Positions 37,886-48,400 of a stretch of DNA of 64,000 nucleotides are shown here, in pieces. The DNA is taken from assembly GCA_942492835.1 (NCBI GenBank), contig OW818645.1:496001-560000 (forward strand). Direction: 5' to 3'. The notes below the pieces were generated by a model. That model did not search any database. It saw only the letters and a list, made by a program, of their open reading frames with translations, and was not told the origin of the DNA. This DNA comes from GWB2-37-7 sp942492835. GTDB lineage: Bacteria; Bacillota; Clostridia; Lutisporales; Lutisporaceae. A program made the translations under genes and the position numbers. Every line of letters starts with the position of its first letter. Within the stretch, counting starts at the first letter, position 1.

Positions 37886-40800
37886 TTATTTTATAATTTC
37901 CCCAAGCACACTGCTGAGACTGAGCACATAAGGTTTCTCCATTATTGTATAATGGTCGCCCTCAAGATTATATACAATATTCTTATTTTCGTCTTGTTGC
38001 TCGCGTATGGCAATCTCACTCTCGGTAGCTCTAAAAAAGTGTATTTGCGTTTTTATAGAGTTAGCGGGTGTGTAATGTATAGACGCCTTACCTAGTGACC
38101 TGGCCATATTTATAGAGTTAATGAGCTCATCAATATCCATATTTTCATTGTAACCAATTATTTTTAGTAAGTTCGGACCAAGGGCTTTGAGAAGATCAAT
38201 GGCATTAATATTCAGTTCATGCAGTTTATTTCTAATACTAAGCCAACCCTGAGTGATATCCGTAAAATCTTCAATATCTTTTATCTGTAATTCATTAACA
38301 AATACACGTTCAATAAACACTCTTTCTGTTTCTATATTGAATAAGTACTTATTTATATCAGTTGATCTATGCGCAAGGTTTGTATCAAGCATAATAAATA
38401 TACCAATGCTTTCATTTTTCTCTTCTAATTGCCTAACCATCTCATAGGCTATGGCTCCTCCCATACTCCAGCCCACTATGTTATATGGACCCTCCAGCTG
38501 AACTTCTTTCATTGAGTTTATGTATTTTGCTGCAAGCCCTTCAATCGTTATATTTTTCGGTGAATAATTGTCAATTCTGTCTGCTTGAATTCCCCAGCAA
38601 TTAAACCGTGAATCTAAATTGTTACAGAGTTCAATATACGCATTTACTGTACCTAAAGCAGCATGCACAAAAAATAAATTCTTCTCTCCACCTTTTTTTA
38701 TTAACACTAGATTTTGATTGTTAAACTTGGATTGATGTTTATCATCACTTAGTAAATTATCATAAAAAGCCTTAATAGTGGAGTGAGTAAAGTAATCAGT
38801 TAATGGTATCATTACTCCAAATTCACTTTCAATTTTGCTTTTTAATATAGTTGCTTTTAATGAATGTCCTCCCATTTCAAAAAAGTTATTCGCAATGCCT
38901 ACTTTATCAACACCAAGTACATCTTGCCATATTCTAATTAGTCTTGCTTCCATTTCATTTCGTGGTGGTTCATATTCGTCAATAATGCTATTATTTATGT
39001 CTATTGTAAGCAATGACTTCCTATCGATTTTTCCATTAGATGTTACGGGCATATTGTCTAGTTGTATAAAATACTGTGGTATCATATATTCTGGTAGCTC
39101 ACACAAAAGATGTTCCTTTAACTCAGACACCACAATTTTCTGATCTGATACTATATACCCACATAAATACTTAATATTGTTTTCATCACTTTTTGCTAGT
39201 ACTATAGCCTCCTTAATATATTCTTGTTTTTGGAGTTTACTTTCTATTTCCCCTAGTTCTATTCTATAACCTCTAATTTTGACCTGATTATCGAGTCTTC
39301 CTATGAACTCAATATTTCCATCGGGCATCATTCGACCGATATCACCGGTCTTGTACATCATCTCATGTTCATCATTCAGAAATTTATTTTTTATGAATGA
39401 GATCTTCGTTCTTTCATTATCATTTATATAGCCTCTCGCAACACCTACCCCCCCTATATAAAGCTCACCAATTATACATTCAGGTACAGGATTTTGATCC
39501 TTATCAAGTATATAAAAGTAATTATTATCCATAGGCTTTCCATAAGGTATACTCTTTTGATTTTGCATTGTTTCTTCTATTGGATAGAATATTGACCACA
39601 CAGTCCCTTCTGTTGCGCCACCGAGGCTAATGACTCTAGCATTTGGAAAAAACCTTTTAATCTTATCAGGTAGCGCTACGGGTATCCAATCCCCACTCAT
39701 AAATACAACTCGGACATCCTCTTGGATATAATGACTCCAACTTTCTCCTAAAGCATTCACTAAATATTGAATAGTAGTAGGTACAGAATCCCAAAACGTA
39801 ATTCTTTCCTTTACGATTATTTCCTTTAATTCTTCAGGATTTTGAACATGTTCCTTTGTTACAATTACTACCCGACCACCAGCTGCAAGTATTCCGAAAA
39901 TATCGTATACAGATAAGTCAAAACACATTGATGTAATGAATAATAAGTTATCCCTTTCACTTACACTAAACTCCTTATTCACCCAACCTATCAGGTTAAT
40001 TGCAGAGTGGTGTTCAATCATTACTCCCTTTGGAGCACCGGTAGAACCTGATGTATAAATGATATAGGCAAGATCCTTTGAATCTTTGTGTATACATAGA
40101 TTCTCATTTGAAAACCTACAGATTTCATCAAAATCAATCTGAATTATATTCTTATATAATAATCCATAGTCTTTATCAACCAATACTGCTGAGACATTCG
40201 AATTTTCTAGAATGTACTTTATCCTATCTTCCGGATATTCTGGGTCAATTGGCACATATGCCCCACCGCATTTTAATATTGCCAGCATCCCAATAATCAT
40301 CTCAAAGCTTCGATCTACAATGAGTGCAATATTATCATTTGACTTAGCTCCTCTTTCTATAAGCAGCCTCGCTAATTGATTTGCCTTATCATTTAATATT
40401 TTATAGGTAATATTCTGTTCATTATATGTAAGAGCGATATTTTGAGGAGTTTTTTCTACTTGTTCTTCAAACAACTGATGAATTGTTTTCTCTTTAGGAT
40501 AGGGTTTATAGGTATCATTAAATTCATATAAGAGCTTGTTCTTATCCGCTTGTGTCATAATCTCTAAGTCTTTTAACTTTTTATCAGAATGATTAAGGGC
40601 ATCCCCCATAATATTGATATAATGATTGTATAACTTCTTTATTGTAGTTTCTTTAAACAATAAGGTGTTATATATTATATTGATTGCAATCTCATTATTC
40701 AGTTGTCTTTCAATGCAAAAACTTATCTCATTATCAGTTGAATCTGTTATTTCATCAATATATTCATCACTGTGGAAACCCTTTAAGGAGATATTAATAG

Positions 40801-41293
40801 CAGAAAGCTGCATTGCTGAATCATCTACTTTAAGCAGTTTTAGGATGCTGTCTAGTGAAAAGTACTGATTTTTGTAGCATTCTACTATACCTTTCTGAGT
40901 GTTCCTAACCAGTTCCTTAAAATTCATATCCTCATTCAAATCAGAGATAAGTGGCAGAACTTTATTTTTTGCAACCCTATCCGAGCTTTTGCTATAACCT
41001 GGAATTCCTATACTTATTTTCGATTCTGAGGTATATTTATATAAACACACCTGTATTGCCGCTGATAAAACCGTAAAAATCATGATATTTTCATTTTTAC
41101 TGACACCAATTATTTTTTGAGCTAATGCTTGATCGAGAATAAAACGAGAATGCCCTTTCTCGAATTCGTTCTTGTTGATAAAATCATATTGAATCTTACA
41201 TTTGCTTAATTGATCAAGTGTCTTATGCATCCAATAAGATTTGGATGCATAAGCAATATCCTGCTTTTGAGTCTCAATTGCTCTATTTTCCAT
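37886..41293 (-). CDS. Terminal NRPS: condensation C-lobe-A-PCP-TE
   Basis: This 1135-residue protein ends the assembly line. The first 215 or so residues resemble only the C-terminal half of a condensation domain, with no HHxxxDG. The A domain has YTSGSTGAPKG near 412 and a GGATE variant of YGPTE. Its pocket reads about D-L-Y-D-F-S-L-V-W, nearest to the Cys code DLYNLSLIW but with two changes, so Cys is tentative. The PCP has MGGHS near 808. The thioesterase has GWSMGG (Ser near 943) and a final His in EGDHYT, and releases the chain by hydrolysis or cyclisation. GGAGG lies five bases before ATG 41293; GTG 41308 is less likely. The donor C domain is the C-terminal one of the preceding protein. 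Confidence 0.88.
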   Translation of the reverse strand: MENRAIETQKQDIAYASKSYWMHKTLDQLSKCKIQYDFINKNEFEKGHSRFILDQALAQKIIGVSKNENIMIFTVLSAAIQVCLYKYTSESKISIGIPGYSKSSDRVAKNKVLPLISDLNEDMNFKELVRNTQKGIVECYKNQYFSLDSILKLLKVDDSAMQLSAINISLKGFHSDEYIDEITDSTDNEISFCIERQLNNEIAINIIYNTLLFKETTIKKLYNHYINIMGDALNHSDKKLKDLEIMTQADKNKLLYEFNDTYKPYPKEKTIHQLFEEQVEKTPQNIALTYNEQNITYKILNDKANQLARLLIERGAKSNDNIALIVDRSFEMIIGMLAILKCGGAYVPIDPEYPEDRIKYILENSNVSAVLVDKDYGLLYKNIIQIDFDEICRFSNENLCIHKDSKDLAYIIYTSGSTGAPKGVMIEHHSAINLIGWVNKEFSVSERDNLLFITSMCFDLSVYDIFGILAAGGRVVIVTKEHVQNPEELKEIIVKERITFWDSVPTTIQYLVNALGESWSHYIQEDVRVVFMSGDWIPVALPDKIKRFFPNARVISLGGATEGTVWSIFYPIEETMQNQKSIPYGKPMDNNYFYILDKDQNPVPECIIGELYIGGVGVARGYINDNERTKISFIKNKFLNDEHEMMYKTGDIGRMMPDGNIEFIGRLDNQVKIRGYRIELGEIESKLQKQEYIKEAIVLAKSDENNIKYLCGYIVSDQKIVVSELKEHLLCELPEYMIPQYFIQLDNMPVTSNGKIDRKSLLTIDINNSIIDEYEPPRNEMEARLIRIWQDVLGVDKVGIANNFFEMGGHSLKATILKSKIESEFGVMIPLTDYFTHSTIKAFYDNLLSDDKHQSKFNNQNLVLIKKGGEKNLFFVHAALGTVNAYIELCNNLDSRFNCWGIQADRIDNYSPKNITIEGLAAKYINSMKEVQLEGPYNIVGWSMGGAIAYEMVRQLEEKNESIGIFIMLDTNLAHRSTDINKYLFNIETERVFIERVFVNELQIKDIEDFTDITQGWLSIRNKLHELNINAIDLLKALGPNLLKIIGYNENMDIDELINSINMARSLGKASIHYTPANSIKTQIHFFRATESEIAIREQQDENKNIVYNLEGDHYTIMEKPYVLSLSSVLGEIIK

Positions 41294-41340
41294 ATTTTCC
41301 TCCATCACATCTTTATTGTATTTTGTCTAAATAGCCTATC

Positions 41341-44300
41341 CTAAAAATCCAAATCTAAATTTAGGAACTCATCAAGTAGTTCCATTTCAGAATTTATTCC
41401 TCCAAGCTGTTCCTCGTCCAATAAACTTATATTCTTTATCTTCAAGCAAATATCTTCGGCAATAGTAGTTAGGATTTTCTTATAATCTCGGGCAAACCTT
41501 TGTATTGTATCATTATGGAATAACTCACTACAGTATTCGAAGGCTATTGTTATATCTTCTATGCCTTCTGTTGCTGTAAGTATGATATCAAACTTTGATA
41601 TTTCATATTGATATGAGTAAGGTTTCACTATTAGATCATGCAGTTTAAGCTCATAAGTACTAATATTTTGCATGACAAACATTATATCAAATAACGGATT
41701 TCTACTTATGTCCCTAGATATATTCAGTTTATCAACCAATTCTTCCAGTTGGTAATCCTGATTCTCATAAGCTTTTAATGTGCACTCCCTAACCTCTTCA
41801 AGGAATTCCTTGAAGGTTTTTTCTCCTTCTGGCTGACTTCTCAAAGCAAGTGTATTGACAAACATTCCAATAACATTCTCTAAGTCTGCAAGCTTTCTTC
41901 CTGCTGATATTGTTCCAACTATAATATCATCTTGTCCACTGTATTTTGATAATAAAATGTTGAATGTCGCTAGTAATACCATGTTCAAGGTAGTTCCTGT
42001 GACTCTTGTTATTTCACATATCTTACTTGTTAAATTCGGGCTAAGCTCAGCTACGACCATGGCTCCCTTGTAGCTTTTCACTTTAGATCTCGCATAATCT
42101 GTTGGTAAATTTAATAATGGAATTTCTCCCTCATACATTTCTAGCCAATATTTTTCTTGTTCTGCTATGAGTTTTGAATCTGTTATTCTATTTTGCCATT
42201 CTGCATAGTCTTTATATTGTATTCTCAGCTCTGGTAACTTCTTACCTTCATATACTCCATTTAAATCTCTAAAAAATATTCCCATTGATACGCCATCTGA
42301 TATAATATGATGTATATCCAGCACAAAAACATGCTTATAATCATCAATTCTTATCAAACTAGCTCGTAAAATAGGTGCTTGTGCTAGATTGAAAGGTTTA
42401 ATAAGTAACTTGATGGCAGCATCAAGATTTTCCATATCGCTTTCTATGCATTCCAACTTAAAATCTATTGCTTTGGATATTTTTTGCTTGATTTGATTGT
42501 TTTCAACTTCAAAGTATGTTCTGAAAGACTCATGTCTATCAATTAACAAGTTCAACGCCTTTTCTAGTCTATCTTTGTTTAAATCCCCCTCGATCGTGAA
42601 GATAGAGGGTATATTATAATTAATGCTACCTATATCAAATTGGCTCAATATATACATTCTTTTTTGTGCTGATGATAAAGGGTAGTACTCCTTTTCCTCT
42701 ACCTTTTCTATTTGTGTATTCTTTTTCTTTTCCAAGCCTTTAATGTATTTTCCAAGGCCTTTTATGGTTGTGTATCTAAACAAGTCAGAAATATTTAAAT
42801 CAATATCTAATAGCTTATTAAGTTTTGCAATTATACTAACAGCTTTTAATGAATGTCCACCAAGTTCAAAAAAATTGTCATTTATACCCAAGCTATCTAT
42901 GTCCAATACCTCACTCCATATACCAACCATCTTTTTCTCCATTTCATTTCCCGGAGCTTCATATTTCATTTCTGCTAATATGACATCCTTCGGCACAGGC
43001 AATCCTTTTCGATCTATCTTTCCATTTACTGTAACCGGAAGGTTGTCCAACTTAATAAAGTAAGTAGGCACCATGTACTCCGGTAAGTCTTCAAAGAGAT
43101 ATTCTCTCAGTTCTGTAATTGTCAAGTTTCTTTCAGCTACAATATATGCACATAAATATTTAGTTTCATTTTGTTCTTCTCGCGCTATTACAACTGCCTC
43201 TTTAATACTTTCATGGGTAAGAAGCCTAGCCTCAATTTCCTCAAGTTCTATCCGGAAGCCCCGTATTTTAACTTGCTGATCGATTCTCCCTAAAAACTCT
43301 ATATTTCCAGCAGGCAGCCATCTAACCAAATCCCCTGTACGATACATTTTTTCCCCTAGTACAAACGGATTGTCTATAAACTTCTCTGTAGTTAATTCAG
43401 ATCTGTTCAAATAGCCCCTTGTAAGTCCTGCTCCCCCTATACATAATTCACCAGGTACCCCTATGGGTTGAATATTGAGATTACTATCTACTATATATAC
43501 CTTTGAATTAGCTATTGGTTTCCCAATTGGGATTCGAGTCAAACAGTTCTTATTGATTGTATTAACTTTATAAATTGTTGTAACATCACAGCACTCCGTG
43601 GGACCGTATACATTAATAATGTTAGTCTTACTACTGAATTTATTTTGGAACCGCTTTACAGTATCTAATTGTAGTTGCTCTCCACCGATAACAAATGTAT
43701 CTAATGTAATATGATGACAAGAATTAATGTCGATATGTTCTAGAATTGCATTCAAATGCATAGGTGTCCCATCTGCAATATTGATTGAATTTTCCTCATA
43801 GAATTTTAGCAATAATTCACTATTGAATCTTAATTCTTCTGGTACTATAAAAAGCGTATGTCCTAATAAGAGAGAAGGAAATATTTGCTTTACAGAGGCA
43901 TCGAAAATATAAGGTGTAACCAAAGATAAATTTAGATGACTGCTATACTCATCAAATATTTCTTCCTTTAGGGCATAGACCAAATTCACTAAATTTCGGT
44001 TCTCTACCATAACGCCTTTAGGATTACCTGATGTTCCTGAAGTGTAAATAACATATATAAGATGATTGGGATTACTTAATGCTTCTGCATTGCTATCGTC
44101 ACACCCATACAAGCTATGATTATCTAGATTTACCTTATCACCTTTAAAATGAATCTTATTATTTAAGTGGGGTTGTGTTAATAGCATTTTTGCCCCACTA
44201 TCTTGTAGCATATATTCTTTTCTTTTATCAGGATACATAGGATCGATTGGCAAATATGCGGCACCAGCCTTAATAATCCCTACAATTCCTATCAGCATTT

Positions 44301-45288
44301 CCAACGACCTTTCAGTCATAATCGCTACTATATCATCAGCTTGTATCCCATTATTTCTAAGTATTCTTGCCACTTGATTTGATTTTTGACTGAGCTGAAA
44401 AAATGTTAAGCTCTCATTTCCAAATACTACTGCAATGCGGTCTGGTGACTTTTTCACCTGTTCTTCGAACAACTCATGTATTGTTTTATGAACTGGATAG
44501 TTCCTTTCACTTCCGTTAAAGTTGCGTAGGAGCAGTCTTTTTTCCTCTTCTGTAACAATAGCCAAATCAGATAGTTTCACATTAATATTTGAAGTTATAT
44601 AATTTAGTATATTTTGATAGGTTATATATAAATGAGCAATTGAATTGCGTTTAAATCTGGCAGAATTAAACAATATCTGCCCTGTTATCTTTCCATTTTC
44701 TCTTGTCCACTTAATCCATATATCAAAATTTCTTTTTGTTATTTCTGAATTTCCATCATGAATATTCTCCAACGAAAAACATAGTTCTGTGCTTGAGCAA
44801 GAATTTCCAGACATTAGGTTTAATCGTTCCAAAACAACTTCTAACGGGTAATTTTGATTTTTATATGACTCTAGATTACTTGCTTTTTCTGCAATAAGTA
44901 TTTCCTTAAAACTCAATTTATCGTTTATAAAGCTTCTAAGTGGTATTAAGTTATTGTATTCACATGAATTATCGCTTTTAAGCGGTGGTGAATAAACTGT
45001 AATGTCCTTGCTTGCTGTGTATCTATATAGTAAGCACTTAAAGGCAGCCATTAGCAAAGTGAAAATATTGAATTCCGAATCCTTAGATATACTTATTATT
45101 CTGTCATTAATATGGGTCGGAAGAAACATATCGTATACCTCAATATCCCCACCTTTTTCATCAAACAGAATATGGTCTGATAGTAAGTTAATAGGCTCAA
45201 TTCCAGATAGTTTATTAAGCCAGAAATTTAGTTGTTCATTATACTCTACACTTGATAGTATTATATTTTTATAAATATTCTTACTCAT
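41341..45288 (-). CDS. NRPS: condensation C-lobe-A-PCP-C
   Basis: This 1315-residue protein starts with about 230 residues of condensation C-lobe. An A domain follows (YTSGTSGNPKG near 415), then a PCP (LGGHS near 809) and a full C domain (HHIISDG near 993). The pocket reads D-A-K-D-V-G-V-D-V, partly like the Glu/Gln codes (DAKDLGVVD, DAQDLGVVD) but with the last two positions swapped in character, so the residue is uncertain. The C-terminal C domain should join this residue to the one on the terminal NRPS. The protein ends in a short acidic/aromatic tail (LLDEFLNLDLDF), like the tails of its two upstream partners. GGAGG lies seven bases before the ATG; the upstream gap is 131 bases. Confidence 0.88.
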   Translation of the reverse strand: MSKNIYKNIILSSVEYNEQLNFWLNKLSGIEPINLLSDHILFDEKGGDIEVYDMFLPTHINDRIISISKDSEFNIFTLLMAAFKCLLYRYTASKDITVYSPPLKSDNSCEYNNLIPLRSFINDKLSFKEILIAEKASNLESYKNQNYPLEVVLERLNLMSGNSCSSTELCFSLENIHDGNSEITKRNFDIWIKWTRENGKITGQILFNSARFKRNSIAHLYITYQNILNYITSNINVKLSDLAIVTEEEKRLLLRNFNGSERNYPVHKTIHELFEEQVKKSPDRIAVVFGNESLTFFQLSQKSNQVARILRNNGIQADDIVAIMTERSLEMLIGIVGIIKAGAAYLPIDPMYPDKRKEYMLQDSGAKMLLTQPHLNNKIHFKGDKVNLDNHSLYGCDDSNAEALSNPNHLIYVIYTSGTSGNPKGVMVENRNLVNLVYALKEEIFDEYSSHLNLSLVTPYIFDASVKQIFPSLLLGHTLFIVPEELRFNSELLLKFYEENSINIADGTPMHLNAILEHIDINSCHHITLDTFVIGGEQLQLDTVKRFQNKFSSKTNIINVYGPTECCDVTTIYKVNTINKNCLTRIPIGKPIANSKVYIVDSNLNIQPIGVPGELCIGGAGLTRGYLNRSELTTEKFIDNPFVLGEKMYRTGDLVRWLPAGNIEFLGRIDQQVKIRGFRIELEEIEARLLTHESIKEAVVIAREEQNETKYLCAYIVAERNLTITELREYLFEDLPEYMVPTYFIKLDNLPVTVNGKIDRKGLPVPKDVILAEMKYEAPGNEMEKKMVGIWSEVLDIDSLGINDNFFELGGHSLKAVSIIAKLNKLLDIDLNISDLFRYTTIKGLGKYIKGLEKKKNTQIEKVEEKEYYPLSSAQKRMYILSQFDIGSINYNIPSIFTIEGDLNKDRLEKALNLLIDRHESFRTYFEVENNQIKQKISKAIDFKLECIESDMENLDAAIKLLIKPFNLAQAPILRASLIRIDDYKHVFVLDIHHIISDGVSMGIFFRDLNGVYEGKKLPELRIQYKDYAEWQNRITDSKLIAEQEKYWLEMYEGEIPLLNLPTDYARSKVKSYKGAMVVAELSPNLTSKICEITRVTGTTLNMVLLATFNILLSKYSGQDDIIVGTISAGRKLADLENVIGMFVNTLALRSQPEGEKTFKEFLEEVRECTLKAYENQDYQLEELVDKLNISRDISRNPLFDIMFVMQNISTYELKLHDLIVKPYSYQYEISKFDIILTATEGIEDITIAFEYCSELFHNDTIQRFARDYKKILTTIAEDICLKIKNISLLDEEQLGGINSEMELLDEFLNLDLDF

Positions 45289-45419
45289 CTGTTGGCCTCC
45301 AAAATGTTATTGTGATTATCAGCAATCTACAATTTTTAATATAGAAATATCCGTTTACTTTTCTTATGTAATTGTATTAAAATTACACTCTTCAAACTTA
45401 ATTATATGCATCCATTTTG

Positions 45420-48400
45420 CTAGTTAAATTCAAAATCATCATCGTATGATTCTATATTAGTTAAGATTGGCATCATAACATTGTCTTCATTGCCAATGAT
45501 ACTTATGTCTTTTATTTCAATGGTGTAGTCCTCTTTTACTGTCAAAATAAGGTTTTTCAAATGTTTTACCAATAACTCTATAGTATTCTTGTTATATAAG
45601 CTAGTTTTATAAACAATAATCAACCCTATTTTTTCTTTATTTTCATCTAGTGTTATCGAGATGTCAAATCTTGCTGTAAATTCATTGATATTAAGCAGCC
45701 TAAACCTTGTCATTTCTGAATCTAGAAGTTCATCATTTGATGAATGCATATTTAGTAAAATATCAAATAATGGATTTCTATTTAGACTTCTTTCTATTCT
45801 TAAGGCGTTTATTAATTCTTCAAAAGGGTAGTCTTGGTTCTCATATGCTCTTAATAACTCAACCTTTACTTCTTCTAAAAAATTTATAAACGTTTTGTTT
45901 TCATTAGGCTGATTTCTAAGTGCTACAGTATTTACAAACATGCCGATTGTATTTTCTAAATCAGCATGAATCCTTCCACTTATTGGGCTGCCTATAATGA
46001 TATCTTCTTGTCCACTATATTTTGATAGTAATATGCTAATCATAGCTAGTAATATCATATATAGTGTTGTACTTGTCTCTTGAGCCATTTGCCTTAATAC
46101 TGAACAAAACTCTTTTTCTAGTTCAAATACCAATTGTTCTGCTGCAAAGTTTAGTGTATTTGATCTCGGATAATCAGTAGGCATATTCAACACTGGTATT
46201 TCACCTTTAAAGCGTTCTATCCAATACTTTTCTTCCTTCCTAATCCGTTCACTTCTTAGCAGGTTTTCTTGCCACAAGACATAATCTTTATACTGTATTT
46301 TTAAGATCTGAAGATCTTTATCTTGATATAATGATGCTAGCTCATCTAATATAATCTTTATAGATACTCCATCAGAAATTATATGATGCATATCAAATAA
46401 CAAGATATGCTTTTTAGGGTGCATTTGAACAAGCCCGACCCTTAAGAGAGGTGCCTTGCTTAGGTCAAATGGTTTTATAAACGTTTTTATTAATTCGTCA
46501 ATATCATTAGCATTTGTTTCACCATGCTCTATTTCAAATACTACATCTTTATTAATTTTCTGAACAGGCACTCCATTTAACAACTCAAAGCTTGTCCTAA
46601 ACGACTCATGTCTCTCTATAAGTCTTATAACGCATTCTTTAAGCTTATCTTTATCTAATTCTCCATCAATTTCTACAGCATTTGGCATGTTATATGCAAT
46701 ACTTGTAGAGTCAAATTGATGTAATACAAATATCCTCTTCTGTGCTGAAGATAACGGGTAGTATTTCTTATCCTCTGCTTTCACTATCTCTATATATGTG
46801 TTTTTTCCTGCTCCCTTTATATATTTAGATAACCCTTTTATTGTTGGAAACTGGAATATTTTTTTTAGTGGAATCTCTACATTAAATTCTTTATGTGTCT
46901 TAGTGATTAAACTCATCGCTTTTAGAGAGTGACCACCTAAATCAAGGAAATTATCATTTATACCTACACTTTCAATTCCTAATACTACCTTCCATATCTC
47001 TACAAGCCTTTCTTCTGTTTCATTGGTTGGAGCTTCATATGTAGGTCCTACTGATATTCTTCCATCTGGTTCAGGCAATGCCTTTCTATCTATCTTTCCG
47101 TTTGGTGTCAATGGCAGCCTATCAAGCTTTATAAAGTATGATGGTATCATGTAGTCCGGTAGATCCTTTGAGAGATATTCTCTTAATTCACTAACAGTAA
47201 AGTCTCTTTCTCCCACTATGAATGCACAGAGATACTTATTTCCTCCATTGTCATCTCTTGTTATTACCACTGCTTCCTTTATTTCTAAATGACTCAAAAG
47301 CCGGTTCTCTATTTCTCCAAGCTCGATTCTATATCCTCTTATCTTTACCTGATGATCTATTCGCCCTAAGAACTCTATATTCCCATCCGGAAGCCATCTT
47401 GTTAAATCTCCTGTCCTATACATCCTCTCCCCTAGCTCAAACGGATTGTCTATGAATTTCTCTGCCGTTAGTTCCGGCTTATTGATGTATCCTCGCCCTA
47501 CACCAATACCTCCTATACAGAGTTCTCCTGGTTGACCTAATGCAAGCAAGTTATTGTTCTTATCAACTATATATAGCTTTACATTATCTATCGGATTGCC
47601 TATAGGTATTACTGTTATAGATTCGATTTTATCATTTGGTATTGTATAGTATGTTGCAATATCAGTACATTCTGTTGGTCCGTATGTATTTACTATTTCC
47701 GCTTTGTAATACTGCGACTTTGTCCAACAAGCTAGTTTAGATAAGTTTATCGGTTCTCCACCCAAAAATACAAATCTTAGGTGTCTCAATTCACAATAAT
47801 TAGTCGCGGTATCTATTACTAACTGAAATGCACTTGGTGTACAATTAATTATTGTTATTCTTTCATTCTCTATTTCTTTTAAAATCTTTGCATAGTTATG
47901 TAGCCCTTCTGATAATACACATAACTTTCCGCCTTTTATTAAAGAAGCGTAAAGATTTTTTTGTGCTAAATCGAAAGCTATAGGTGCTATTAACAATATA
48001 TTATCATTTTCATTAATCTCAAAATCCCTTACGTACCAATTAATAAGATTTGTAAATGAATTTGATTTTACAGCTGCGCCTTTAGGATTTCCAGTAGAGC
48101 CCGAAGTATAAATTAAGTAAATCAATCTACTTGGATCAAGCTTAATATTTAAGTTCTCTTTTGATTCTATAGATGTAATTAAAGTCTCTTCTATATCAAT
48201 TATGCAGAAATTATTATCTTCAATATTGTTACAGTACTTTCTCTGAGTGAGCAATATACTTGCTTTGCTATCTGCTAGCATGTAATCGATTCTTTCTCTC
48301 GGATATTTAGGATCTATCGGCAGATATGCTCCCCCTGCTTTCAATATACCCATTATCCCTATCATCATTTCCAGAGATCTCTCTACCATTATCCCTACTA

